Source of the DNA: JAHDDY01 sp964549375 | GTDB lineage: Bacteria; Pseudomonadota; Alphaproteobacteria; Rhodobacterales; Rhodobacteraceae | DNA length: 36,803 nt | Direction: 5' to 3' | Assembly: GCA_964549375.1 (NCBI GenBank) | Contig: CAZJWF010000020.1 | Location: forward strand, 1 to 36,803 | Shown: in pieces, positions 16,069-24,112 of the stretch | Layout: each line of letters starts with the position of its first letter | Position numbering within the stretch: the stretch's first letter is position 1 | Notes under the pieces: model-generated | The model's database searches: none | The model's input: the letters and a program-made list of their open reading frames with translations, nothing else | Told to the model about the DNA's origin: nothing | Made by a program: the position numbers and the translations under genes

Positions 16069-16788
16069 ATGTTAAAACATACCCTTGCCGCCGCCCTTGC
16101 TGCCATTACTGTCGCAGCCGCGTCTGCACCAGCCGAAGCACATGGCCGTCATCATCACCGCCACCATCACGGCGGCTTTCACGGCGGATCGCATTTCGGG
16201 TTTGGATTTGGCTTCGGGCCGAGGTTCTTTCACCGTCCTTACTATGGACGTTCTTTGTATGGACCGCGCTTCTACGGCTCACGCTCCTTCGGCTCGCGAT
16301 TTGGGCCAAACCGCTTTTACCGCTACCGGCGAATCCCTGCTGATCAGGTTCAGCCGGGCCAGCAGCAAACCGCGCCATCGGCACCCGTAACGACAAGCCC
16401 CGCTCCGACAGCGGTTGCTCCAGCAACCACTGTAGCCCCAGCTTACGCACCGCCGCAGCAAGCCGTCGCACCTCTTCCTGCGCCAGCCCCAGCATATGTG
16501 CCACAGCAGCAGGTCATCGCACCTGCTCCAGTTCCGGCGCCAGTCGTTCAAACAGCTCCAAGCAATCAAACTTACGAAAGTGTTGGAGCATATGAGACGT
16601 ATTCGGCTCAATTTCAGACCGCACCGGCTCAAATTCAGGCGGCTCCAGCGCAAACCTATACAACGCCGACCTTCTCCAGCGAGACGCTAAATGTCGTTCC
16701 GGTCCAAACCGAGACCTTTAATCCGGCCTTCGTCACGGCACCTCAGCCGCAAGTGCTGGAATCAATCCAGACGGTTCCGACATACTGA
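16069..16788 (+). CDS. Secreted His-rich and Pro/Gln/Ala-rich protein
   Basis: A 239-residue low-complexity exported protein. A signal peptide ends at about residue 24 (SAPAEA). Next comes HGRHHHRHHHGGFHGG, then a Gly/Phe/Tyr/Arg-rich stretch with repeated FG, YG and RF pairs (residues about 40-85). The remaining ~150 residues are rich in Pro, Ala, Gln, Val and Thr, with PAPA and QTAPAQ-type repeats. The His cluster could bind metal, and the rest looks disordered; both are inference. The ATG at 16069 is preceded by AAGGA and starts the signal peptide. The longer frame from 15895 adds unrelated sequence. Not recognised as a named family. Confidence 0.75.
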   Translation: MLKHTLAAALAAITVAAASAPAEAHGRHHHRHHHGGFHGGSHFGFGFGFGPRFFHRPYYGRSLYGPRFYGSRSFGSRFGPNRFYRYRRIPADQVQPGQQQTAPSAPVTTSPAPTAVAPATTVAPAYAPPQQAVAPLPAPAPAYVPQQQVIAPAPVPAPVVQTAPSNQTYESVGAYETYSAQFQTAPAQIQAAPAQTYTTPTFSSETLNVVPVQTETFNPAFVTAPQPQVLESIQTVPTY

Positions 16789-16800
16789 ATCGATAAAATC

Positions 16801-16829
16801 CGGATACGGGGCTAACCCCCTCGTATCCG
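16801..16829. terminator. Stem-loop between two convergent genes
   Basis: A perfect 8-bp stem (cggatacg, 16801-16808, with cgtatccg, 16822-16829), extended inward by GGG/CCC pairs around a short loop. It lies between the stops of the His-rich gene (16788) and the patatin gene (16832). No T-run follows on either strand, so it may be a weak bidirectional terminator or a 3'-end protecting structure. Confidence 0.5.
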
Positions 16830-16831
16830 CC

Positions 16832-17953
16832 TCAGCCTCCGGCTTTCAATTCCAGTGGATCAACCCCCGGCGGCAACGTATTCCAACCAAATCCACTCAA
16901 CGCACTGTTTCGCCCAGCCTCAAACAGCGACTGCATAACAACCGGATTAAAATCGAGCGAGCCTACGCTGTCGTTAAACTCATCCGGCACGTAAGCTAAG
17001 AAAAAGTCAGCCTCAGCGACGACACTCCTCACATAAGACCGATAGAGAGCCTCTACGACGGAGGAGCGCAGCAGCGCTGTCACCGTCTTACTGGCAATAC
17101 TCTGAATGGTTGGCTCAACTGGGGCTGACGCGCTTCTCTCGACCAAGCTGTCATTCACGATCACATACAAACGCTTCTCAGCAGCGTTTGAGCGGAACAT
17201 AAAATCTTCAACTAAAATCGGCGCTTTTACGCCGCCATCCACATGCGCCTGACGCAGTTGAATCCCGCGCTGGGGTTTGATGTAGACAGGCTGGAAAAAG
17301 ACAGGCACGGCTGCGGAGGCACGCAGGACTTTCTGAAAGTGCAACATCGGGTCAGAGCGACCACCACTGGCAATCGCGCCCATATCCCAGACAACCAACT
17401 CGCTGGAATCAAGGTTCGTTGTCGCCACGAATAACCGACGTCCCTTAGCGTGTTCGTCCGCGATACGCCCAAGCACATCATACGTAATCACGCGCTCAAT
17501 CTGGTTCTTTAGCGGGGTGTAATCATAGAGGCTGTCGGTCAATAAGCCCGAGACCCCTTTGTCGATGAAAATATCCGCATTTGTCGTGTTGGTGTACAAA
17601 TCGCGCAGCAACTCGTCATAGTCTTCGCCTAAAAATGCGAAAACCGAGATCAGCGCACCCGTTGAAACGCCCGTCACGATATCAAAAACCGGCCGCTCTC
17701 CGGACTCGGTCCATCCGCTCAAGACGCCAACGCCATAGGCACCATACGCCCCGCCACCTGACAGGGCGAGAACAGACAGAATGCCGTCCGGGTCATCATA
17801 CTCGATTTCACCAAACGGTGAGGTTGTCGGATCTTCCCGCTCGACAGCTTCAGACGGCAAAGCGGCGCGGAATTCTTCGCTCTCCGCCGGTCGCTCAGTC
17901 GAACACGCACCCAAAGTGACTGCCAATGTGAATGCAAATAGTACGCGACGCAT
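16832..17953 (-). CDS. Patatin-like phospholipase lipoprotein
   Basis: A 373-residue patatin-family lipid acyl hydrolase. The start MRRVLFAFTLAVTLGACS is a lipoprotein signal with lipobox LGAC, so the protein is anchored by its Cys and faces the periplasm. The family blocks are the oxyanion loop LALSGGGAYGAYGVGVLSG, the nucleophile elbow GVSTG (catalytic Ser) and DGG, which supplies the catalytic Asp of the Ser-Asp dyad. The ATG at 17953 was chosen because it opens the lipoprotein signal and has GGAAAGG eight bases upstream. It begins two bases after the SDR stop and is likely cotranscribed with SDR and nth. Confidence 0.9.
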   Translation of the reverse strand: MRRVLFAFTLAVTLGACSTERPAESEEFRAALPSEAVEREDPTTSPFGEIEYDDPDGILSVLALSGGGAYGAYGVGVLSGWTESGERPVFDIVTGVSTGALISVFAFLGEDYDELLRDLYTNTTNADIFIDKGVSGLLTDSLYDYTPLKNQIERVITYDVLGRIADEHAKGRRLFVATTNLDSSELVVWDMGAIASGGRSDPMLHFQKVLRASAAVPVFFQPVYIKPQRGIQLRQAHVDGGVKAPILVEDFMFRSNAAEKRLYVIVNDSLVERSASAPVEPTIQSIASKTVTALLRSSVVEALYRSYVRSVVAEADFFLAYVPDEFNDSVGSLDFNPVVMQSLFEAGRNSALSGFGWNTLPPGVDPLELKAGG

Positions 17954-17955
17954 CC

Positions 17956-18672
17956 TTAAAACCTTTCCACCCAAGGTCGCACGGCAATTTCTTCGGACCA
18001 TGCTGAGCGATTTTGCCTTATTAAATCTGAATAAATTTCAGCGATTGCATCCGGGTCAAGCATTGAATCCGGGTTGTCCGCTTGTTCAACTCGCTCCGGT
18101 CGGCTCGCATTGCGGATACCGCCGTCGATATTCACCCACGCCACATGAACACCCTGCGGGTGCAGCTCTCGCGACATTGACTGCGCCAACCCTCGTTGAG
18201 CGAACTTGCCCATCGCAAAAGGAGCCGATTGCGCGAACCCCTTCACCCCAGCAGAGGCTCCGGTCATCAAGATCGTCCCGCGACACCCCTCTTGAGGGTC
18301 TTGGGACAGCATCCGGCGGGCAGCCTGTTGACCGACCAAAAACGCACCATAAGCAGTGACTTCGACCGCTTTTTTGACTGCCTCAACATCGAGATCAATC
18401 AGCGGCCCTCGCACCCGCGCCGAAGGGTTATAGATCACAACCTGCAAAGGACCGGGGACGGCCTCAAACAATGCCTTAACCTGCGATGGGTTCGAGGCAT
18501 CGCAGGAATGAACACTCGCATCAGTCTCCGCTGCCAAATCCGCCAATTTATCGACATTTCGAGCCGCGAGATGAACCGCATACCCCTCCACCCGCAAACG
18601 CCGCGCCAGCGACGCCGAGAGGCCCTCACCCGCGCCGACGATCAAAGCGGTCGAAATCTCAGTACCGCTCAC
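17956..18672 (-). CDS. Short-chain dehydrogenase/reductase with Phe at the Tyr position
   Basis: A 238-residue Rossmann-fold SDR. The nucleotide site is LIVGAGEGLSASLARRL and the NxA-like motif reads YNPSA. A catalytic Ser is plausible in MTGASAGV. The usual YxxxK is FAMGK here, so the catalytic Tyr is Phe while the Lys is kept. I recall a group of proteobacterial SDRs with this same PFAMGKFA pattern, so this is probably a subfamily trait and not decay. Substrate unknown, and classical reductase chemistry is uncertain without the Tyr. It overlaps nth by four bases and is followed two bases later by the patatin gene. Confidence 0.85.
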   Translation of the reverse strand: MSGTEISTALIVGAGEGLSASLARRLRVEGYAVHLAARNVDKLADLAAETDASVHSCDASNPSQVKALFEAVPGPLQVVIYNPSARVRGPLIDLDVEAVKKAVEVTAYGAFLVGQQAARRMLSQDPQEGCRGTILMTGASAGVKGFAQSAPFAMGKFAQRGLAQSMSRELHPQGVHVAWVNIDGGIRNASRPERVEQADNPDSMLDPDAIAEIYSDLIRQNRSAWSEEIAVRPWVERF

Positions 18673-19313
18673 CCCGTTTTCTCCTCAAATTCGCACAGGT
18701 CTGCAATCAAACACGTGCCACATTCCGGCTTACGGGCCTTGCAGACATAACGGCCGTGCAAGATCAACCAGTGGTGTGCGTGTTGGGCAAAATCCACCGG
18801 CACATGATCCTCAATCGCCCGCTCGACCGCCACGACATCCTTGCCCATCGCGATGCCTGTACGGTTGCCAATGCGAAAGATATGCGTATCCACCGCCTGG
18901 GCAGGATACTTGAACCACATATTCAGGACGACATTCGCAGTCTTGCGCCCGACGCCCGGCAAGCTTTCCAAAGCCGCGCGTGATTGTGGCACCTCGCCAT
19001 CAAACTCGTCTACCAAACGTTGGGAAAGTTTGATGACGTTCTTGGCCTTGTTTCGGAACAGGCCAATCGTCTTGATGTGCTCGATCACGCCGTCTTCGCC
19101 AAGCGCCAGCATCTTTTCCGGCGTATCGGCCACCTTGAACAAGCCGCGAGTCGCCTTGTTTACCCCTTTATCCGTAGCCTGGGCAGACAAGGCGACAGCC
19201 ACGACCAGCGTATACGCATTTGTGTGCTCTAATTCACCCTGCGGCTTTGCGGCTGTGGCACGAAAGCGCGTGAAAATTTCTCGAATTGTGCGATACGGAA
19301 GTTGTTTAACCAT
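18669..19313 (-). CDS. nth: Endonuclease III
   Basis: A base-excision repair glycosylase/AP lyase for oxidised pyrimidines. The sequence carries the HhH motif LPGVGRKTANVVL with the catalytic Lys, VDTHIFRIGNR with the catalytic Asp, and the [4Fe-4S] loop C-x6-C-x2-C-x5-C (CKARKPECGTCLIADLC) near the end. 214 aa is the usual size. It is divergent from the amine-oxidase-like gene (57-base gap) and is the first gene of the nth-SDR-patatin unit, because its TGA overlaps the SDR start. Confidence 0.97.
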   Translation of the reverse strand: MVKQLPYRTIREIFTRFRATAAKPQGELEHTNAYTLVVAVALSAQATDKGVNKATRGLFKVADTPEKMLALGEDGVIEHIKTIGLFRNKAKNVIKLSQRLVDEFDGEVPQSRAALESLPGVGRKTANVVLNMWFKYPAQAVDTHIFRIGNRTGIAMGKDVVAVERAIEDHVPVDFAQHAHHWLILHGRYVCKARKPECGTCLIADLCEFEEKTG

Positions 19314-19370
19314 GCCTTCACGTAACCGTCATGCGCGGCCAGAGGCAACCCGAATCCGGCTGAGGACATT

Positions 19371-20462
19371 ATGGACGTTGACATCGTAATCATCGGCGCA
19401 GGCATTTCTGGCCTGACAACCGCCGCGTTGCTGGTCGATGTCGGCCTCTCGGTCATGGTGTTGGAGGCCGCCCCCCACGCCGGAGGCCGGGTCAAGTCTC
19501 TGCGCGATTCAGACGGCCGGCATCTCGCTGATCTTGGCCCAAGCTGGGTTTGGCCAACCTTTCAGCCCGTCGCAGCAAACTGGCTGGAACGTCTGGGCCT
19601 CGATACTCACAATCAATTCGAAAGTGGCGAAGCCATCATCGAGATGCAGGCGCGGCAAACCTTTCGGCGCGAGCTGCCCGGTCAGCACGGCATTCAACGC
19701 ATTGTCGGTGGTCCATCGGCCATCATCGACGCTTTGTTGAGCCGCATCCCTGACTATGCCTTCGTCCCCAATACGGCTGTTCGCCGCGTTACCCAAATCT
19801 CCGGCGGGTTAGAGATCGCCACCGATGACGACGTGATAAACGCCCGCCGCCTCGTGGTCGCCACGCCGCTGCGCGTTGCCCTCGACATCGATTGGCGTCC
19901 CGATCTGCCCGATGATCTGACCCACGCTATGAAGGCCACGCCAACTTGGATGGCAAGCCAAACCAAAGCCGTCGCTGTCTATGACACACCGTTTTGGCGC
20001 AATGAAAACTTGTCTGGTCGCATCGCCAGCCAGATCGGCCCACTTGGCGAGGCCCATGATCTCAGTCCAGACAATGGCAAACCCGGTGTCCTCTTTGGGT
20101 TCGTTGGCTGGCCCGCCGACCATCGTGCGGACGAGGATTTGCTCCTCGAAGAGATTCTCTATCAGCTCGCACGTTGCTTTGGCGAAGACGCCGAGGACAC
20201 CACACATTTTGCCGTCGAAGATTGGGCAAAAAATCCATTCATCTGCTCAGACATTGATCGCGAAGAACCGCCTCGTCACCCTGAAATAGCCCCGGACATC
20301 CTGCGCGAACCACAGGCTGAGGGTCGGATCGTCTTTTCCGTGGCAGAGGCCGCCGTCAATTCACCGGGCTTGATCGAAGGTGCCTTCGATGCCGCCCAAA
20401 CCGCCGCCGCCCATCTGATCGAAGCCTTTGCTCTGGATGCAGAAGAAGGAATTGGAGAATAA
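19371..20462 (+). CDS. FAD-dependent amine oxidase-like oxidoreductase
   Basis: A 363-residue flavoprotein of the flavin-containing amine oxidoreductase group. The N-terminal dinucleotide site is DIVIIGAGISGLTTAALL, followed by VLEAAPHAGGRVKSL, the typical GGR that contacts FAD. The C-terminal FAD-binding part contains GRIVFSVAEAAVNSPGLIEGAFDAAQTAA, where the usual GE-T/S before the substrate channel is modified. It is shorter than monoamine oxidases (~450 aa), and the substrate is not evident. It is divergent from nth and is followed by the structured intergenic region. Confidence 0.85.
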   Translation: MDVDIVIIGAGISGLTTAALLVDVGLSVMVLEAAPHAGGRVKSLRDSDGRHLADLGPSWVWPTFQPVAANWLERLGLDTHNQFESGEAIIEMQARQTFRRELPGQHGIQRIVGGPSAIIDALLSRIPDYAFVPNTAVRRVTQISGGLEIATDDDVINARRLVVATPLRVALDIDWRPDLPDDLTHAMKATPTWMASQTKAVAVYDTPFWRNENLSGRIASQIGPLGEAHDLSPDNGKPGVLFGFVGWPADHRADEDLLLEEILYQLARCFGEDAEDTTHFAVEDWAKNPFICSDIDREEPPRHPEIAPDILREPQAEGRIVFSVAEAAVNSPGLIEGAFDAAQTAAAHLIEAFALDAEEGIGE

Positions 20463-20681
20463 AAGAGACGATGCGTCCGATAATAATTACACATTGATCA
20501 TCTTGAAAATTTGACATTCAATTCGTATTCCCCTCACCCAACACATAAATTTCACAAATTTCCACGCTCCACTCACAGGGGTAGGATGAAATAATCCTCA
20601 CGCTTTTGACGATTTTGTTGATTTACCGAGTGCTATTTCGTGATCTGAAAATAGTCTATTCATTCCATGTCGCCGTAAACG
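20463..20681. other. AT-rich intergenic DNA before the structured RNA
   Basis: No credible ORF. The stretch is visibly more AT-rich than its surroundings. It contains one small hairpin (AGGAT/ATCCT, 20583-20598) and two TTGAC words (20511-20515 and 20606-20610) without a convincing -10 at proper spacing. It is the likely location of the promoter for the RNA that follows, but I cannot name one. Confidence 0.5.
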
Positions 20682-20697
20682 CTTGGCTGGAGTATAG

Positions 20698-20745
20698 ATG
20701 AAAACTCAACGCTTACATCTGAGCCAGGCAGATCTATCCCTATGA
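20698..20745 (+). CDS. 15-codon mini-ORF inside the candidate RNA
   Basis: ATG at 20698 opens MKTQRLHLSQADLSL and stops at TGA 20743-20745. GGAG at 20689-20692 is five bases upstream, ideal spacing. The ATG itself lies in the inner stem of hairpin 1 (AGATG paired with CATCT), and the GGAG lies in the internal loop. It could encode a tiny peptide or a leader, or be chance. No conserved family is recognisable at this length. Confidence 0.3.
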   Translation: MKTQRLHLSQADLSL

Positions 20746-20838
20746 AGGTACGAGCCATCGCATCTTCGAAGAGCGTCCGACTAGCGGGCGTTCATCAAAA
20801 ACCTAAGTCCCCTGTTACCTGAACCTCTAACTATATCG

Positions 20839-20870
20839 CCTCGATGCTCCCCGCATCGGGGTCTTTTTTT
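20839..20870 (+). terminator. Strong intrinsic terminator
   Basis: A nine-pair stem (cctcgatgc 20839-20847 with gcatcgggg 20853-20861, one G-T pair), loop tccc c, then tc and seven Ts (20864-20870). The T-run is only on the plus strand, so it terminates rightward transcription, not the leftward DMT gene that ends at 20898. Confidence 0.9.
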
Positions 20871-20897
20871 AGTGCCAGTTCTTATCGCTCGGCATTT

Positions 20898-21791
20898 TCA
20901 TCCCCTCGCTTTTTTCGGCAAAAACGCTCCCACCGTTTCAACAAGACTTGCACCTGCGATCATCAGAACCCCAATCGTCTCGCGCGTTCCGAACGGCTCA
21001 TCTGACAGCAGCGCGGCTGAAATTGCCCCGACCACGATCTCGGTCATCAACAACAGCGAGGCTAAACCGGGACTGAGAAACTTGGGGGCCCACAGAGAGG
21101 CATACGTCCCCGGTACGACGAACAGCACCATAAAAATCAACAACAACGGCAGTACCGGCATCGTTTGCGCGACAGAAGGAACAGACAGTGGCGCGAGCAG
21201 CATCGCAGTCCCGGTAGCAATGATCAGCGACCAGATAAAAAATCCAACGGTCAAATCGACGGATGATCGTTCCTCATCACACCGCAACCGCACCATTGTC
21301 ACCGCCCAAAAGAACCCAGCGGCGAGTCCCAACCAATCTCCCGCATTGCGAGGCACAGGAAATGTCAGACCCAATCCAAAGATCGTCAACATCCCGAACG
21401 CAGCCAAGCCAATCGCCAAAATCCGTAGCGGCGTAATTGCTTCGCCCAGTACAAACCGCGCCAGCAGCGTGCTCCAGATTGGCATCAGATAGAAAAGCAA
21501 AATCGCCCGCACGACTTCCGTATAGACGATCGACGCCGAATAGCAGGTCAGCGCCAAGCCGCTTGCAATTACTGTCACTTGAAACCGCCAACCGCCCTGC
21601 AAAACCTGTCGCCAGCGCCAGACGAAAATCGGCAACAAACAGAGTGTCGGAATCAGGAAATAGACCACTGTGGTCCACAGCGGATGCATCCCGGTTTCTT
21701 CCAATGCGCGCAAAGGAACCCAGAACAGACCCCAGCACGCCCCGGCATAAAGGCACGCAAGCTTTGCCTTAGATTCAATAGAAGACGCCAC
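20898..21791 (-). CDS. DMT-superfamily permease (EamA)
   Basis: A 297-residue membrane protein with about ten hydrophobic helices in two EamA repeats. It starts SKAKLACLYAGACWGLFWVPLRALEE. The second repeat ends SPGLASLLLMTEIVVGAISAALLSDEPFGTRETIGVLMI, which is the usual acceptor region of this family. The substrate is unknown. It follows hemB on the same strand, 29 bases after the hemB stop, so the two may share a transcript, although no functional link is apparent. It is not closely similar to the other DMT gene at 4470-5420. Confidence 0.9.
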   Translation of the reverse strand: MASSIESKAKLACLYAGACWGLFWVPLRALEETGMHPLWTTVVYFLIPTLCLLPIFVWRWRQVLQGGWRFQVTVIASGLALTCYSASIVYTEVVRAILLFYLMPIWSTLLARFVLGEAITPLRILAIGLAAFGMLTIFGLGLTFPVPRNAGDWLGLAAGFFWAVTMVRLRCDEERSSVDLTVGFFIWSLIIATGTAMLLAPLSVPSVAQTMPVLPLLLIFMVLFVVPGTYASLWAPKFLSPGLASLLLMTEIVVGAISAALLSDEPFGTRETIGVLMIAGASLVETVGAFLPKKARG

Positions 21792-21820
21792 GCATCACTC
21801 CCCAGAGCTACGGGCGAAAC

Positions 21821-22837
21821 TTACCCCACGGACCCGGTCGCTAAACGCCGAGCAACCTCGACCGAATAATAACTGAGCATTCCATCACAACCGGCGCGCT
21901 TGAATGCTGATAGAGATTCTAAGATCACCTTGTCCCGGTCAAGCCATCCATTCGCCGCCGCCGCCTCCAACATCGCGTATTCACCGCTCGTTTGATAGGC
22001 GAAAGTCGGTACGGCAAAACTGTCTTTTACCCGGCGACAAATATCCAGATAAGGCATTCCCGGCTTGACCATCACCATATCCGCCCCTTCGGACAGATCG
22101 AGCGAAACCTCGCGTAGCGCCTCGTCGGAGTTCATCGGACTCATCTGATATGTCTTTTTATCACCCTTGAGTTTGCCGGAGGCTCCCACGGCATCACGGA
22201 ACGGTCCATAAAAAGCTGATGCAAATTTTGCGGCATAACTTAGCAGCATGACATCCTGATGCCCCGCCGCCTCCAACGCGTCCCGGATCGCCCCGATCCT
22301 ACCATCCATCATATCGGAAGGGCCGATGATGTTTGCCCCGGCGTCAGCCTGCACCAAAGCCTGCTTGATCAGCGCCTCAACACTCTCATCATTTACGATG
22401 GTCTCTCCGACGACGATGCCGTCATGGCCGAGCGCGTTGTAGGGGTCGAGCGCAACATCTTCCATCACACCAATCTCAGGCACGGCCTTTCGAATGGCGC
22501 GGGTTGCGCGGCAGATCAAATTGTCTGGATTCCACGCTTCAGAACAATCGGGGGTTCTCAGGCTGGAATCGATATTCGGGAACAGCGCGACACAAGGGAC
22601 ACCGAGTTTCGCAGCCTCTTCCACCCGCTTCACAGCGACATCAATCGTCATCCGTTCGACGCCCGGCATCGACGCCACCGGTTCGGTCCGGTTTTCACCC
22701 TCAACCACAAAAATCGGCCAGATAAAATCACTCGCCGTCAGAACACTCTCCTCGACCATCACACGAGACCAAGGTGCTTGGCGAGGGCGGCGCATCCGGG
22801 TGCGCGGATAGGAAGGGTTCGGCGAGGTCTGGGTCAT
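21821..22837 (-). CDS. hemB: Delta-aminolevulinic acid dehydratase (zinc-independent type)
   Basis: HemB condenses two 5-aminolevulinate molecules to porphobilinogen in tetrapyrrole synthesis. The two active-site lysines are in LLSYAAKFASAFYGPFRDA and MVMVKPGMPYLD. The metal loop reads DVALDPYNALGHDG, where zinc enzymes have DVCLCxYxxHGHCG. The cysteines are replaced, as in the Mg-dependent or metal-independent HemB of photosynthetic bacteria and other alphaproteobacteria. The length (338 aa) is standard. The 377-base upstream gap gives room for its promoter. Confidence 0.97.
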   Translation of the reverse strand: MTQTSPNPSYPRTRMRRPRQAPWSRVMVEESVLTASDFIWPIFVVEGENRTEPVASMPGVERMTIDVAVKRVEEAAKLGVPCVALFPNIDSSLRTPDCSEAWNPDNLICRATRAIRKAVPEIGVMEDVALDPYNALGHDGIVVGETIVNDESVEALIKQALVQADAGANIIGPSDMMDGRIGAIRDALEAAGHQDVMLLSYAAKFASAFYGPFRDAVGASGKLKGDKKTYQMSPMNSDEALREVSLDLSEGADMVMVKPGMPYLDICRRVKDSFAVPTFAYQTSGEYAMLEAAAANGWLDRDKVILESLSAFKRAGCDGMLSYYSVEVARRLATGSVG

Positions 22838-23214
22838 TGGGTGGGGTCCGGCTTCACTACAATACGCTTTAATCTGCCCTGCCCGCGCTCGCAGGGCAAT
22901 CGCAATTCAGCAGCGCATTACAAAGCTTCCGCTGCGGGCGGCAAATTCAAGAAAAGCCGTCGAGTTTGTTCAAGAAGTACGCGGTTTAGCGGAGATTCGA
23001 TGATGCTTTTCCCCAATCAGAATGGCGGAACCAATTCTTCGGATCGGCAAAATCGATAGCTCTCTTTTAGTCCGGCAACGCGGTGCGAACCATTCTAAAA
23101 AGTTAACGCGACGCGCCGTTTTCGCGTATCGCGGCTGACACGAGAAAGGTTTTCGAAACGCCCATCACTCTATCCTCATCAACGATTGTTCTCGTCGTCA
23201 CGAAAGATCATCAT
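22838..23214. other. Intergenic region between divergent hemB and PAS-like gene
   Basis: No supported gene. It contains a perfect inverted repeat (separate entry) and a 19-codon ORF at 23000-23059 (MMLFPNQNGG...), whose ATG follows GGAG by five bases. The peptide has no recognisable feature and I do not call it. Both flanking genes start at the edges, so promoters for both are expected here. Confidence 0.5.
22876..22897. repeat. Inverted repeat upstream of hemB
   Basis: GCCCTGC (22876-22882) and GCAGGGC (22891-22897) form a perfect 7-bp stem around an 8-base loop, about 40 bases upstream of the hemB ATG. No T-run follows on either strand. It could be a leader hairpin or a regulator site. Confidence 0.45.
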
Positions 23215-23775
23215 ATGCGCCCATTGATTGATTTCGCTGGATTCGACGCGCTCTCAAACACCGTCGAAGTTCTAGATCAGGAGACAGATTTCGTTCCGCG
23301 AGATCGCCTGCGTTGCAATGACCTGCTTGAACTGCACGACGTATGGGCCGCGCTGCCTCGTAGCGGCAAAGGTTTGCCTGAATACCAAGATTTCGATATC
23401 GACAGCTTTCCAACCGCTCGCCCAAAAATTTGTCGAATGGTTGTCAAAAACTGGAAGGCGGATGACTTTGAATACGTCGAATATGGCGCCCACCCCGCGA
23501 ACTACCTGAATCGCGGCAAAGACCTGAACTTGGCAGAGCTGCGGCACGATTTAGAGAGGCGGGAAAATTACCTCGATATCAAGAATCGTGTGGGCCGCTG
23601 TATCGAAGAGGCCAAACCCAGTTACGTTCACAAGCGCTTGTCCTGGGGCGCGCGCGGCTTCGTCTCATACGAAGTCATTTTTCTGCCTTTTCGATCTGAC
23701 GGGATCGAACATGTCATCCTGACGCCGGTATCAGCATACGATTCTGGCGCGGCACTCGGTGAAATTCCAATCTAG
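23215..23775 (+). CDS. Hypothetical protein, possibly a PAS_5-type domain
   Basis: A 186-residue soluble protein without signal peptide or membrane segments. I do not recognise it firmly. The order of features resembles the alphaproteobacterial PAS_5 family: an N-terminal helix (LLELHDVWAAL), then LPEYQDFDIDSF, a strand DDFEYVEYGAHPANYLNRGKDL (position of 'df.y...G......g.dl' in PAS_5), and a C-terminal FVSYEVIFLPFRSDGIEHVILTPVS matching the final PAS strands. If right, it would be a stand-alone sensory domain with no visible partner. GAAAG lies upstream of the ATG. It is flanked by non-coding stretches on both sides. Confidence 0.6.
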   Translation: MRPLIDFAGFDALSNTVEVLDQETDFVPRDRLRCNDLLELHDVWAALPRSGKGLPEYQDFDIDSFPTARPKICRMVVKNWKADDFEYVEYGAHPANYLNRGKDLNLAELRHDLERRENYLDIKNRVGRCIEEAKPSYVHKRLSWGARGFVSYEVIFLPFRSDGIEHVILTPVSAYDSGAALGEIPI

Positions 23776-23979
23776 CCATATTGGACCGTCGGACTGACTG
23801 CACCGCAACGGTATTGCCCAACAAAACGACAGCCCAAAAGCAGACTTACACCGAAGAACCGCTGCACCTGTCAAACAATCCGAGTTTGAAACTCCATTCT
23901 TCAATGGAACGCACTTTCCGTCCACTCCAAGGAAGTTTCGGAATATATTCAGAAATTTACGATGACGCTATTTACGAAA

Positions 23980-24055
<76 letters not shown>

Positions 24056-24112
24056 AACGTCGGGTTGGTTAGCCCAGTGCGACGGGCTTGTCCATATCGA
24101 AAAAGGCTTTTT

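Larger units (their letters stand above)
20682..20870 (+). ncRNA. Candidate small RNA with three stem-loops
   Basis: About 190 bases of non-coding sequence hold three good stem-loops in a row. Hairpin 1 has CTTGGCT (20682-20688) with AGCCAGG (20722-20728) and an inner stem AGATG/CATCT (20696-20700/20716-20720). Hairpin 2 has GAGCGTCCG (20771-20779) with CGGGCGTTC (20785-20793), nine pairs including G-T. Hairpin 3 is a classical terminator (20839-20870). The next gene is on the opposite strand, so the terminator ends a plus-strand transcript with no downstream CDS. The sequence does not match tmRNA, SRP RNA, RNase P or tRNA signatures I know. The 5' end is unknown, and the start given is just the first stem. 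Confidence 0.55.

Noticed and set aside
17956..18672. SDR as a pseudogene because of the missing Tyr
   Set aside because: The frame is intact and coupled to its neighbours, and the PFAMGKFA pattern appears to be a subfamily feature.
20870..20898. Terminator at 20839-20870 as the end of the DMT gene
   Set aside because: On the minus strand the hairpin is not followed by Ts; the T-run is only on the plus strand.
22259..23059. 266-codon plus-strand ORF across hemB
   Set aside because: It is antisense to the highly conserved hemB, its residue composition is shadow-like (Arg/His/Pro rich), and it has no domain or ribosome-binding site.
23000..23059. 19-codon ORF with GGAG five bases upstream
   Set aside because: Too short and without recognisable features. 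A GGAG-ATG match alone is expected by chance in intergenic DNA.
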